DNA of 64,000 bases, from NCBI GenBank assembly GCA_015075645.1, contig JABTUF010000003.1, forward strand, positions 649,120-713,119, written 5' to 3'. This DNA is from Burkholderiales bacterium. GTDB taxonomy: Bacteria; Pseudomonadota; Gammaproteobacteria; Burkholderiales; Casimicrobiaceae. The translations under genes and the position numbers were made by a program. A model generated the notes under the pieces. It saw only the letters and a list, made by a program, of their open reading frames with translations, was not told the DNA's origin and did not search any database. Of the stretch, positions 17,386 to 25,653 are shown piece after piece (position 1 is the stretch's first letter; each line of letters begins with the position of its first letter).

Positions 17386-17964
17386 CTACTTCGCGGCGGA
17401 CTTCGGCGTTGCGGCCTTCGGCGCCGCGGACTTCGAAGGCGCCGGGCGCACGTGCGCCTTGACGGTGTCGACGATGATCTGGATGCCGGCGATCCGCTCC
17501 TCGAACTCCATGTACGGCGTCACCGTCCGGGTGAGGTAGTCGTCGCCGGTCTCGCCGGGACGCCACGTGAGATCTTCGAGCGAGGCGACCCAGACCGTCT
17601 GCAGGTCCCTGACGGCGTCGGTCGCCTGCTTCGAGATCGACGCGGCGCGCAACGCCGCCTGGTAGGGCTTGTGCATGTTGCCGCGCTGCTTGTCGATGCA
17701 CGAGATGGTCTTGGCGTTGTTGACGCCTTCCTGCGATTTCTCGAAGCCCCACTCGATGATCTCGATCGACTTGACGTGGCGGCACATCGTGTAGAGGTGG
17801 CGCACGGCGTCGAAGTAGCAGTCGAGCGGCGGGCCGCCGTCCGCGTTCGGACACACGTAGTTGTACTGCGGGCCGGAATTCCCGCCTATCGTCCGTTGCG
17901 CCGAGACGGGGGACGCGAGCGCGGCCAGGACGGCCAGCGCGGTGACGGGCAGGACAGACGGCAT
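17386..17964 (-). CDS. Exported protein of unknown function
   Basis: 192 residues with a Sec signal peptide (MPSVLPVTALAVLAALASPVSA-Q). The mature part is helical with conserved-looking cysteines (YVCPNADGGPPLDCYF, YTMCRHVKSIE, ISCIDKQRGNMHKPYQAALR) and a basic Ala/Lys/Pro tail (KSAAPKAATPKSAAK). The ATG was chosen because a GGGGGAG ribosome site lies 9 bases upstream. It lies 54 bases upstream of dinG on the same strand. I cannot name a family; the four cysteines suggest periplasmic disulfides. Confidence 0.7.
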   Translation of the reverse strand: MPSVLPVTALAVLAALASPVSAQRTIGGNSGPQYNYVCPNADGGPPLDCYFDAVRHLYTMCRHVKSIEIIEWGFEKSQEGVNNAKTISCIDKQRGNMHKPYQAALRAASISKQATDAVRDLQTVWVASLEDLTWRPGETGDDYLTRTVTPYMEFEERIAGIQIIVDTVKAHVRPAPSKSAAPKAATPKSAAK

Positions 17965-18065
17965 GACGTGGAACTCCCCCGGACACGAACCGGGCATCCT
18001 ACGCCGGTCGATGCGGAAGATTCAAGCCGGGGCGCCGGCCGGGCGCCCGGCGAACCGCGGATGCG

Positions 18066-18806
18066 TCAGATGGTGACGCCGCCGGAGACCTCGATCACCG
18101 CGCCGTTGATGTAGGACGCCTCGTCGGAGGCGAGCCACGCGTAGGTGTTGGCGATCTCCTCGGGCTTGCCCAGGCGGCCGAGCGGAACCTTCTCCTCCAT
18201 CATCCGGACGATCTTGTCCGGCATCGAGGTGAGGATCGGCGTGCTGATGAATCCCGGACAGATCGCGTTCGCGCGGATGCCCTTGCGGCCGAGTTCGCGC
18301 GCCCAGGTCTTCACCATCCCGATCACGCCGAACTTGGTGGCGGCGTAGTTGGTCTGGCCGAAGTTGCCGTAGAGGCCGACGATCGACGATGCGTTGAGGA
18401 TGCAGCCCGAGTTCTGCTCGAGCATGATGTCGACGACGGCCTTGGTGACGTTGTAGACGCCCTTCAGGTTCACGTCGATCACGCGCTCGAACTGCTCGTC
18501 GGTCATCTTGCGGAACTGCGCGTCCTGCACGATGCCCGCGTTGTTGACCAGCGTGTCGATGCGCCCCCACGCGCCCATCACGCCCTCGACCATCCGGGCG
18601 ATCGACGACTTGTCGGTCACGTCGACGACGAAGCCGAGCGCCTGACCGCCGTTGGCGACGATGGTTTCGACGGTCGCGTCGACCGCCGAACGATTGATGT
18701 CGCAGAGCGCGACCCTGGCGCCTTCCCGCGCGAACTTCATCGCGGTCGCCTGGCCGATGCCCTGGCCGGCGCCGGTGATGATCGCGACCTTGTCCTTGAG
18801 ACGCAT
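18066..18806 (-). CDS. SDR-family reductase (FabG / acetoacetyl-CoA reductase-like)
   Basis: 246 residues of the classical short-chain dehydrogenase/reductase family. The cofactor loop is TGAGQGIGQ (about 11-19), then NNAG, the catalytic serine region NASSIVGLYGNFGQTNYAATK with Tyr/Lys in YAATK, and the SGG end (EVSGGVTI). The segment GNFGQTNYAATKFG resembles both FabG and PhaB, so the substrate may be 3-oxoacyl-ACP or an acyl-CoA. The ATG has a GGAGGGC ribosome site. A TGCGTCGCACAA motif identical to phaP operator 1 lies about 75 bases upstream, linking it to PHA metabolism by inference only. Confidence 0.85.
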   Translation of the reverse strand: MRLKDKVAIITGAGQGIGQATAMKFAREGARVALCDINRSAVDATVETIVANGGQALGFVVDVTDKSSIARMVEGVMGAWGRIDTLVNNAGIVQDAQFRKMTDEQFERVIDVNLKGVYNVTKAVVDIMLEQNSGCILNASSIVGLYGNFGQTNYAATKFGVIGMVKTWARELGRKGIRANAICPGFISTPILTSMPDKIVRMMEEKVPLGRLGKPEEIANTYAWLASDEASYINGAVIEVSGGVTI

Positions 18807-19113
18807 GCGTGCCCTCCGGGAGCCTGGGGCCGCAGCGCAGCATGGCCGCGGCCAAACTGGCCTAATCTACCCGCAAATGATGCGTCGCACAAGTCTCGAT
18901 CGCATGATATCCCTGTCGGTCCAATGCTGGTTTATCGTCGTGATAACAACAGGTTATGCGAATTCCTCCGAAAAGCGCCGTGGGTAAGTGAGCGCTTCGC
19001 CCGGCTGCGGCGCCACACGCCTGCTGCGGTGTAGCGCATCCCGGGCGGCCGGCGAAGGCTGGATCCTGGAGAGGTGCCCACCGGGGGTTGAACCGGAGCC
19101 TGCCTGCGTCCCG
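18807..19113. other. Non-coding gap of 307 bases between the SDR gene and recJ
   Basis: The part nearest the SDR gene (about 18860-18970) is AT-rich for this genome and holds the TGCGTCGCACAA motif, so it is the likely promoter region of the SDR gene. The part nearest recJ is GC-rich with no recognisable element. I see no gene here. Confidence 0.6.
18881..18892 (-). promoter_or_regulatory. Candidate PhaR site upstream of the SDR gene
   Basis: TGCGTCGCACAA on the plus strand, identical over twelve bases to phaP operator 1 and containing the same TGCG-T-CGCA palindrome. It sits 75 bases upstream of the reductase start codon, in promoter range. Chance identity of 12 bases at two intergenic sites within 64 kb is unlikely. 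Confidence 0.5.
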
Positions 19114-20811
19114 TCAGGGTTCCGGCGCCCAGTGCTCGACCACGAGTTCGAGCGATTCGGCGCCCTGCCAGCGGTTGACCTCGGGCCGGAAGACCGCGCG
19201 GATCGAACCGGGCAGCGGGTCCGCGTGGCGGAAGACGATCGCGTCGAAGCGCTCACCGTCCCGGTCGAGGACGAGCCGGGTGTGCCGCGCGCCCACGACA
19301 CGCTGGCCGGCGACCCGGAAGCCGGCATCGAACCGGGGCGGGGGGAAGCCCTGTCCCCACACCGCTTCGGACAGGCGCCCCGCCAGATCGACCGACAGTT
19401 CGCCCGGCGCGGGCTCACCGTCGGTCTCGCAGCGTTGCAGCAGGTCGTCGGGCGACAGCCGTTCGCGCGCGACACCTTCGAACGCGTCGGCGAACCGATC
19501 GAAGTCCGATGCGCGAAGCGAGAGCCCGGCCGCGAACGCGTGGCCGCCGAAGCGCAGGATCAATCCGGGTGCGCGCTTGGACACGAGGTCGAGCGCGTCG
19601 CGCAGGTGGAATCCGGCGATCGATCGTCCCGACCCGCGAAGCTCGCCGTCGTTCCCCGGGGCGAAGACGATGACCGGACGGTGCGCGCGATCCTTGAGGC
19701 GCGACGCGACGATGCCGACCACGCCCGGGTGCCAGTTCGCCCGATGCACGCACGCCGAGGCGCGCCCGGCCGACTCCGCCGCGAACTCCTCGAGATCGGC
19801 GAGCGCCTCCTCCTCGATCGTCGCTTCGATCGCGCGGCGCTCGCGGTTCATCCGGTCGAGTTCGGCCGCGAGCGCCTGCGCTTCGCGCGCGTCGTCGGTG
19901 ACGAGGCAGCGGATGCCGATCGCCATGTCCGCGAGGCGGCCGGCGGCGTTGACGCGCGGACCGGCGACGAAGCCCAGGTCGGTGGCCCTCGCGCGGGCGG
20001 CGTCGCGCGACGCGACCGCGAACAGCGCGGCGACGCCGGGATGCGCGCGTCCGGCGCGGATGCGGCGCAGGCCCTGATCGACGAGGATGCGATTGGTGCG
20101 GTCGAGCCGCACGACGTCTGCCACGGTGCCGAGGGCGACGAGGTCGAGCAGGTCGGCGAGCTTGGGCAGCGACGCCTCGTCGCGGCCGCGCGAGCGCAGC
20201 AGCGCGCGCGTCGCCGCGAGCACGTAGAACATGACGCCCACGCCGGCGAGGTGCTTCGACGGAAAGGCGCAGCCCGGCTGGTTCGGGTTCACGATCAGCG
20301 CGGGCTCGGGCAGCCGCTCGCCGGGCAGATGGTGGTCGGTCACGAGCACGTCGATGCCGCGCGCGGCCGCGGCCGCCACGCCCTCGACGCTCGCGATGCC
20401 GTTGTCGACGGTGACGAGAAGCTTCGGCGACTGTGCTGCCGCGAGCGCGACGATCTCCGGCGTGAGTCCGTAGCCATGCTCGAAGCGGTTCGGCACGAGG
20501 AAGCGCACGTCGGCGCCCATGCCCGCGAGCGCGCGCATGCCGATCGCGCAGGCGGTGGCGCCGTCGGCGTCGTAGTCCGCCACGATCAGGATCCGCTCGC
20601 GCGACGCGATCGCGTGCGCGAGCCGGTCGGCGGCCGCATCGAGGCCCTTCATCGATGCGGGCGGCGGCAGTCCGGCGAGCGAAGTGTCGAGGTCGGCGAC
20701 ATCGCCCACGCCGCGCGACGCGTAGAGCCGCGCGAGCACCGGATCGACGCCGGCCGCGGCGAGCGAGGCCGCCGCCGCGGGCACCGGGCGGCGGACGATC
20801 GCCGGCATCAT
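19114..20811 (-). CDS. recJ: Single-stranded-DNA-specific exonuclease RecJ
   Basis: 565 residues, the normal RecJ length, taking the first of two adjacent ATGs (MMPAIVRRP). The 5'-3' ssDNA exonuclease works in recombination and mismatch repair. DHH-family metal motifs are present: VADYDADGATAC, VTVDNG and VTDHHLPGE, then VGPRVNAAGRL-type and HRANWHPGVVGIVASRL motifs, and RFGGHAFAAGL for the DHHA1 domain. The C-terminal OB-like domain is complete. The upstream in-frame extension of 59 residues is Arg/Ala-rich and not family-like. Confidence 0.95.
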   Translation of the reverse strand: MMPAIVRRPVPAAAASLAAAGVDPVLARLYASRGVGDVADLDTSLAGLPPPASMKGLDAAADRLAHAIASRERILIVADYDADGATACAIGMRALAGMGADVRFLVPNRFEHGYGLTPEIVALAAAQSPKLLVTVDNGIASVEGVAAAAARGIDVLVTDHHLPGERLPEPALIVNPNQPGCAFPSKHLAGVGVMFYVLAATRALLRSRGRDEASLPKLADLLDLVALGTVADVVRLDRTNRILVDQGLRRIRAGRAHPGVAALFAVASRDAARARATDLGFVAGPRVNAAGRLADMAIGIRCLVTDDAREAQALAAELDRMNRERRAIEATIEEEALADLEEFAAESAGRASACVHRANWHPGVVGIVASRLKDRAHRPVIVFAPGNDGELRGSGRSIAGFHLRDALDLVSKRAPGLILRFGGHAFAAGLSLRASDFDRFADAFEGVARERLSPDDLLQRCETDGEPAPGELSVDLAGRLSEAVWGQGFPPPRFDAGFRVAGQRVVGARHTRLVLDRDGERFDAIVFRHADPLPGSIRAVFRPEVNRWQGAESLELVVEHWAPEP

Positions 20812-21240
20812 CGCCGAGCGGGCGCGAAGCGGCGCGGAGCGACGCTCGCGCGGAGCCGCGACGACGGCCGCGCGTCCGTCGTCGCCGCGCGAGCCGTCGC
20901 ACACGCGATGCGATCCGTCGAGCGCGGCCGCGGGCGGTCGAGGCAGGCGTCCGCCCGCGCATGCGCACGCGTGCGGCCGCGCGCGCACGGTGATCGCGGC
21001 CTAGACGACGGCAGCGAGCGATGCCGCCCGCGTGACGCGATCCCGCGCCTGGCGCGTCGGCGGAACGCGAGAGCCCACGCCGTCGCCGCCCGAACCGGCC
21101 ACGGCGACCGCGCGTCGCGCGCGTACTGCGCGCGAGCGCATCTGATCGGCACGCGCCGTCCGGTCGCCCTTCGGCGGGCCGAATCGACGGCCCGTCGCGG
21201 CGTCGGGGAGGCCCCGGCGCGAACGCAACCAGGCGGCGGC
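20812..21240. other. 429-base gap between the RpfE-like gene and recJ, no gene seen
   Basis: Very GC-rich with open frames on several strands that read as Arg/Ala-rich shadow peptides; none resembles a protein. The frame of the upstream RpfE-like gene stays open through this region only because stops are rare at this GC content. It may contain decayed coding sequence. No hairpin or promoter close to consensus was found. Confidence 0.5.
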
Positions 21241-22225
21241 CTAACGCAGTCCGTCGAAGCGGATCGACACGGCGCGCGGTCCAGGTCGTCGCCGCCGCGC
21301 CGGAGCCCTCGTCGGCGACGAGCGCGAGCGATGCGATCCGTCCGCGTTCGAGCCAGCGCGTGGCCGGCTCGAGCCACGCGCGGTCGAGGGCCGCGAGCGC
21401 GTGCGCGTCCGCCACCGGCGGCAGCATCGCGGCGACGTGCGTTGCCGGCCGCGCGGCCGGCACGGCTTCGATCGCGGCCTCGAACGACGACGGCAGCGCG
21501 AGCGATTCGCCGCCCGCGTGACGCGCGAGTCCGCGCAGGAAGTCGCCTTCGGCGCCGTCGGGTGCGTGCGCGCGGAACGGCGCGACGAGCCCCACGTCCG
21601 CGAGCGTTCCGCCGCCCCAGAACCACAGGCCGTTCATCGGCGCGAGACCGCGGCGTTCGCGCTCGGCGTTGACCGGGTGCGCGGCGAGCAGCATCTGGAT
21701 CTCGGTCGCCCAGCGCAGCCACGTCCGCGCGTCGCCGCCCTTCGGCAGGAGCCCGGACATCGCACTCCCCAGTGCCGCGTCGAGCGGCGTCGTGCGGAGG
21801 TCCGGCCGCCGGCGCGCGAACGCGAACCAGGCGTCGGGGCGCGGGGCCTCGAACGCGAGTCCGTCGTCGGCGAAGTGCGCGTCGAGCGCCGCGACGAGCG
21901 CGCGCGCGTCCGCGGCGCCGAGGTCGTCGACGCGCCCGGCGATCGCGACGTCCTCGCGGCCGGCGACGAGCGCGACCGGGTCGGCCGCGAGCGCGAAGCC
22001 GCCGTGCGGGTCCGCGCCGGCGCCGAGCGCGGCGAGCGGCGCGGCCGGGAGGTCGTGCGCGGTGTCGGTGTGCGGCGCGCCGAGCGCCGAGAGCAGCGCG
22101 GCCCGCCATCCGCGCGATTCCGATCGCACGCTCGCCCACGACGCGATGCGCGCGAGCGAACGCGACGACGCGAGCGCGGCGCGGTCGAGCGAAGCGAGTC
22201 CGGGGACGACGAAGGTGAAGCGCAT
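21241..22225 (-). CDS. RpfE-type conserved protein with an apparent 3' frameshift
   Basis: About 325 residues of the conserved protein that adjoins recJ in many beta- and gammaproteobacteria (COG4255, RpfE type, related to phosphoglycerate mutase-like regulators). It starts MRFTFVVPGLASLDRAALASSR. Family features include the stretch LLAAHPVNAERERRGLAPMNGLWFWGGG. The frame reads well to about WTARRVDP near 21270, then never reaches a stop and runs out of frame through recJ. Shifting by one base there gives an immediate end (VSIRFDGLR then TAG at 21241-21243). The span is 985 bases, one more than a multiple of three, consistent with a single-base insertion or sequencing error near the C terminus. 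Confidence 0.65.
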
Positions 22226-22325
22226 CGGCGGGTGCCGCGAGCGATCGCGAGGGAACCCGCGACGCGTCTTCGAGTCTAGCATGCGATAATCGCGCGCCGC
22301 GTCGGCCGGACGGACGAATCTCCCC

Positions 22326-23573
22326 GTGTCTCCCTACGAACTCGCCGTCGGCCTGCGCTACACGCGCACCCGCAAGGGCTCCGGCCGCAACGCGTTCATC
22401 TCGTTCATCGCGCTGATCTCGATGGCCGGGATCGCGCTCGGCGTCGCCGCGCTCATCGTCGTGCTCTCGGTGATGAACGGCTTCCAGCAGGAGTTGCGCA
22501 GCCGCATCCTGTCGGTCGCGTCGCACATCGAGGTGCGCGGCCTGCCGTCGCTCGCCAACTGGGACGCAGTCGCGAAGGCCGCGCTCGCCGATCCGCGCGT
22601 CCTGGCCGCCGCGCCCTACGTGGCCGGGCAGGCGATGCTCTCGGCCGGCGACGTGAACCGGGGCGTGATCGTGCGCGGCATCGATCCCGCGCGCGAGGAC
22701 ACGGTCGCCGACATCGGCCGCTCGATGCGGCTCGGGTCGCTCGCGGACCTGAAGCCCGGCGGATTCGGCATCGTGCTCGGCGCGGAGATCGCGCGCGCGC
22801 TCGGGGTGACCGTCGGCGACACCGTCGTCGCGATCACGCCGCAGGGCACGGTGACGCCTGCCGGCACGTTGCCGCGGGTCAAGAGCTTCAAGGTCGTCGG
22901 CGTCTTCGAGGTCGGCATGTACGAGTTCGACAGCGGCCTCGCGCTGATCGATCTCGCGGACGCGCAGAAACTCTACCGGGTCGACGGCGTGACCGGCGTC
23001 CGGCTGAAGCTCGCCGACCTGTTCCAGGCGCCCGCGGTGGCGCGCTCGCTCGCGCGCACGATGACCTTCGACGCCGAGTTGCGCGACTGGACGCAGAGCC
23101 ACGCGAACTTCTTCCGCGCGGTCGCGATCGAGAAGCGCGTGATGTTCATCATCCTGACGCTGATCGTCGCGGTCGCGGCGTTCAACATCGTGTCGGCGCA
23201 GGTGATGCTCGTCACCGACAAGCAGGCCGACATCGCGATCCTGCGCACGCTCGGCGCGTCGCCCGCGTCGATCCTGACGATCTTCGTGATCCAGGGCGCG
23301 CTGATCGGCGTCATCGGCACGCTGATCGGGGTCGCGGGCGGCGTGCTGCTCGCGCTCAACGTCGAGACGGTCGTCCCCTGGATCGAGCGCACGTTCGGCG
23401 TCGCCTTCCTCGACCGGAGCATCTACTACATCAGCGACCTGCCGTCCGACCTGCAGCGCGGCGACGTGGTCACGATCGCGGCGATCGCGCTCGTGCTGGC
23501 GCTCGTGGCGACGCTCTACCCGAGCTGGCGCGCCGCGCGCGTGAACCCGGCGGCGGCACTCCGCTATGAATGA
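22326..23573 (+). CDS. lolC: Lipoprotein-releasing ABC transporter permease LolC/LolE
   Basis: 415 residues from a GTG start, with the LolC/E layout: one N-terminal transmembrane helix (about 25-48), a large periplasmic domain (about 50-270) and three C-terminal helices. The signature [43 protein letters not shown] is near-diagnostic. With LolD it extracts mature lipoproteins from the inner membrane and passes them to LolA. It overlaps lolD by 8 bases. Only one permease gene is present, as in organisms with a homodimeric LolF-like permease. Confidence 0.93.
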   Translation: MSPYELAVGLRYTRTRKGSGRNAFISFIALISMAGIALGVAALIVVLSVMNGFQQELRSRILSVASHIEVRGLPSLANWDAVAKAALADPRVLAAAPYVAGQAMLSAGDVNRGVIVRGIDPAREDTVADIGRSMRLGSLADLKPGGFGIVLGAEIARALGVTVGDTVVAITPQGTVTPAGTLPRVKSFKVVGVFEVGMYEFDSGLALIDLADAQKLYRVDGVTGVRLKLADLFQAPAVARSLARTMTFDAELRDWTQSHANFFRAVAIEKRVMFIILTLIVAVAAFNIVSAQVMLVTDKQADIAILRTLGASPASILTIFVIQGALIGVIGTLIGVAGGVLLALNVETVVPWIERTFGVAFLDRSIYYISDLPSDLQRGDVVTIAAIALVLALVATLYPSWRAARVNPAAALRYE

Positions 23574-24240
23574 GCCGGTGCTCGCCTGCCGCGGGCTCGC
23601 GAAGACCTACACCGGCGGCCCGCAGGACGTCGCGGTGCTGACCGGCGTCGACCTCGCCGTCGCGCCGGGGGAGCGCATCGCGATCGTCGGCGCGTCGGGT
23701 TCGGGCAAGAGCACGCTCCTGCACCTCCTCGGCGGCCTCGACCTGCCCTCCGCGGGCGAAGTCACGGTGGAGGGCCGCGCGTTCGGCGGACTCTCCGAGG
23801 CCGAGCGCGGCCGCGTGCGCAACCGCGCGCTGGGCTTCATCTACCAGTTCCACCACCTGCTGCCGGAGTTCACGGCAGTCGAGAACGTCGCGATGCCGCT
23901 CGCGATCCGGCGGACGCCGGCGGCGGAAGCGCGTCGTCAGGCGCGCGCGATGCTGGAGCGCGTCGGCCTCGGCCACCGCCTCGACCACGTGCCGGGCGAA
24001 CTCTCGGGCGGCGAACGCCAGCGCGTCGCGCTCGCCCGCGCGCTCGTCACGAATCCGCGCTGCGTGCTGGGCGACGAACCCACCGGCAACCTCGACCGGC
24101 GCACCGCCGAGTCGGTGTTCGACCTGATGGTCGAACTCAACCGCGCCGCGGGCACCGCGCTCGTCATCGTGACGCACGATCCCGACCTCGCCGCGCGGGC
24201 CGACCGCACGCTCCACCTCGTCGACGGCAAGCTCGCCTGA
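23566..24240 (+). CDS. lolD: Lipoprotein-releasing ABC transporter ATPase LolD
   Basis: 224 residues. Walker [10 protein letters not shown] (about 41-49), Q-loop [21 protein letters not shown] (a LolD fingerprint), signature LSGGERQR, Walker [13 protein letters not shown] and switch histidine VTHD. It powers lipoprotein release together with the permease encoded immediately upstream, with overlapping genes. Length is normal. Confidence 0.95.
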   Translation: MNEPVLACRGLAKTYTGGPQDVAVLTGVDLAVAPGERIAIVGASGSGKSTLLHLLGGLDLPSAGEVTVEGRAFGGLSEAERGRVRNRALGFIYQFHHLLPEFTAVENVAMPLAIRRTPAAEARRQARAMLERVGLGHRLDHVPGELSGGERQRVALARALVTNPRCVLGDEPTGNLDRRTAESVFDLMVELNRAAGTALVIVTHDPDLAARADRTLHLVDGKLA

Positions 24241-24258
24241 TCGCGCAGGCGCTGACCC

Positions 24259-24364
24259 CGTCGGCCTGAAGGCCGACCCACGGGATGAGGCTGTGGGTCG
24301 GGCTTCAGCCCGACGGAATCCGTGCCGATGCGCGGAAACGGCGTCGGCCTGAAGGCCGACCCAC
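24259..24364. repeat. REP-like hairpins in REPIN arrangement after lolD
   Basis: Three copies of a palindromic unit with core GTCGGGCTTCAGCCCGAC or its variant GTCGGCCTGAAGGCCGAC, each flanked by GTGG/CCAC: 24259-24281 (inverted), 24293-24316 (direct) and 24342-24364 (inverted). The last two are separated by a spacer containing GTGCCGATGCG, also found between units of the 39894-40241 array. They lie between the convergent lolD and glycosylase genes. Confidence 0.8.
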
Positions 24365-24401
24365 CCTCTCGTAGCGCGCCGCGCCCCGGCGGCGGAACCG
24401 G

Positions 24402-25046
24402 TCAATACTCGATCGGCACCGGGTCGAGCGAACGCCAGAGGTACCACGTCGCCGCGGTGCGCCACGGCCGCCAATGCTCGCCCTGCGCGCGGATGTCGGC
24501 GAGCGGCATGTCGGCGCCCTTCCGGTAGTGCTGCGCGACCGCCTTGCGCAGTCCGAGATCGTCGACCGGATACACGTCGGGCCGCAGCTCGTGGAACATC
24601 AGGAACATCTCGGCGGTCCAGCGGCCGATACCGCGCACGCCGGTGAGCGCGCCGATCAGCGCCTCGTCGTCGAGGCTCGTCCACGCGCGCGCATCGAGCC
24701 TGCCGCTCGCGAAGTGGTCGGCCAGGTCCCGGACGTAGCCGGCCTTGCGTTCGGAGAATCCGATCGCCCGCATCGTGGGGGCGTCGAGGGCCGCGACCGC
24801 CACCGGGTCGAGGCGCGGAAAGCGCTTGCGCGTCTCCGCCGGAGCGGCCGCCGCGACGAAGCGGCGCCAGATCGCATCGGCCGCCTTCACCGAGATCTGC
24901 TGTCCGGTGATCGCGCGGGCGAGCGCGGTGAACGCGTCGCTCCGCCGCCTGAGGCTCACGCCGGGATGGGCGCGCACGAGTCGGCGCATGACGCGGTCGC
25001 GGCGCGCGAGATCGGCCGCCGCGTCGTCCCACCAGCGCGGCTTCAT
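24402..25046 (-). CDS. DNA-3-methyladenine glycosylase (AlkA-like, HhH-GPD)
   Basis: 214 residues. A helix-hairpin-helix (LTGVRGIGRWTAEMFLMF) followed by the catalytic aspartate in YPVDDLGLRKAV marks the HhH-GPD superfamily; ITGQQISVKAADAIWRRF is typical of AlkA-type 3-methyladenine glycosylases. It excises alkylated bases. The N-terminal AlkA domain of the E. coli enzyme is absent, as in the short family. The ATG overlaps the stop of the DUF2062 gene by 4 bases. Confidence 0.9.
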   Translation of the reverse strand: MKPRWWDDAAADLARRDRVMRRLVRAHPGVSLRRRSDAFTALARAITGQQISVKAADAIWRRFVAAAAPAETRKRFPRLDPVAVAALDAPTMRAIGFSERKAGYVRDLADHFASGRLDARAWTSLDDEALIGALTGVRGIGRWTAEMFLMFHELRPDVYPVDDLGLRKAVAQHYRKGADMPLADIRAQGEHWRPWRTAATWYLWRSLDPVPIEY

Positions 25047-25606
25047 TGCGCGGTCCGCGCCCGCAGCCGTGCGCGGCGGCGCCACGCGGCCACGACGTGC
25101 CAGCGCCACGCGAGGCGGACGGCGACGAAGCCCAGCGTCGCGAGCGTGAATGCGAGGAGGACGAGTCCCACCGCCAGCGGCTTGCCGAGGTCCCCCATCC
25201 AGGCGACGAGCGCGGGCAGGTAGCCGGACAGATTCGTGAACGTCGGCGGCGTCACCGAGACGGCGTGCGGGGCGTCGGGGAAGAACAGGCGCCCGTACTC
25301 GTAGGCCACCACGTAGAGCGGGACGATGGTGAACGGATTGGTGTAGAGCGTCGTGATCGCCGCGAGCGGGAAGTTCGCGCGCCACAGCAGCGAGAGTCCG
25401 ATCGCGCCGGCGACCTGGACCGGCCCGGGAATGAGGCCGCACAGGAGGCCGACGGCGACCGCGCGGGCGGTCGAGCGGCGGTTCAGGTGCCACAGGTCCG
25501 GGTCGGACAGCGCCGGGACGTAGCGAAGCACCCATGGATGGCGGGTGATCTTCTCGACCGAGGGCTTGAGCCGCTCGATCTGCTGCCTCAGGGCTTGCCG
25601 GAGCAT
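25043..25606 (-). CDS. DUF2062 membrane protein
   Basis: 187 residues with three to four hydrophobic segments. The segment VAVGLLCGLIPGPVQVAGAIGLSLLWRANFPLAAITTLYTNPFT is the DUF2062 signature (GLIPGP ... YTNPFT). Family members are inner-membrane proteins of unknown function. It is translationally coupled to the glycosylase gene and divergent from the peptide-transporter operon. Confidence 0.88.
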   Translation of the reverse strand: MLRQALRQQIERLKPSVEKITRHPWVLRYVPALSDPDLWHLNRRSTARAVAVGLLCGLIPGPVQVAGAIGLSLLWRANFPLAAITTLYTNPFTIVPLYVVAYEYGRLFFPDAPHAVSVTPPTFTNLSGYLPALVAWMGDLGKPLAVGLVLLAFTLATLGFVAVRLAWRWHVVAAWRRRARLRARTAQ

Positions 25607-25653
25607 GGGTGGGGAAAATGGTACTATGCGCCGCTTTTTTCGCGGGGTCGTCC

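Noticed and set aside
18066..18806. Calling the second SDR gene phaB
   Set aside because: Its sequence fits FabG as well as PhaB, and only an upstream motif ties it to PHA; no symbol assigned.
20812..21240. Possible extra gene between the RpfE-like gene and recJ (for example a 75-codon frame at 21001-21228)
   Set aside because: Composition is Arg/Ala-rich in every frame with no ribosome site or recognisable motif.
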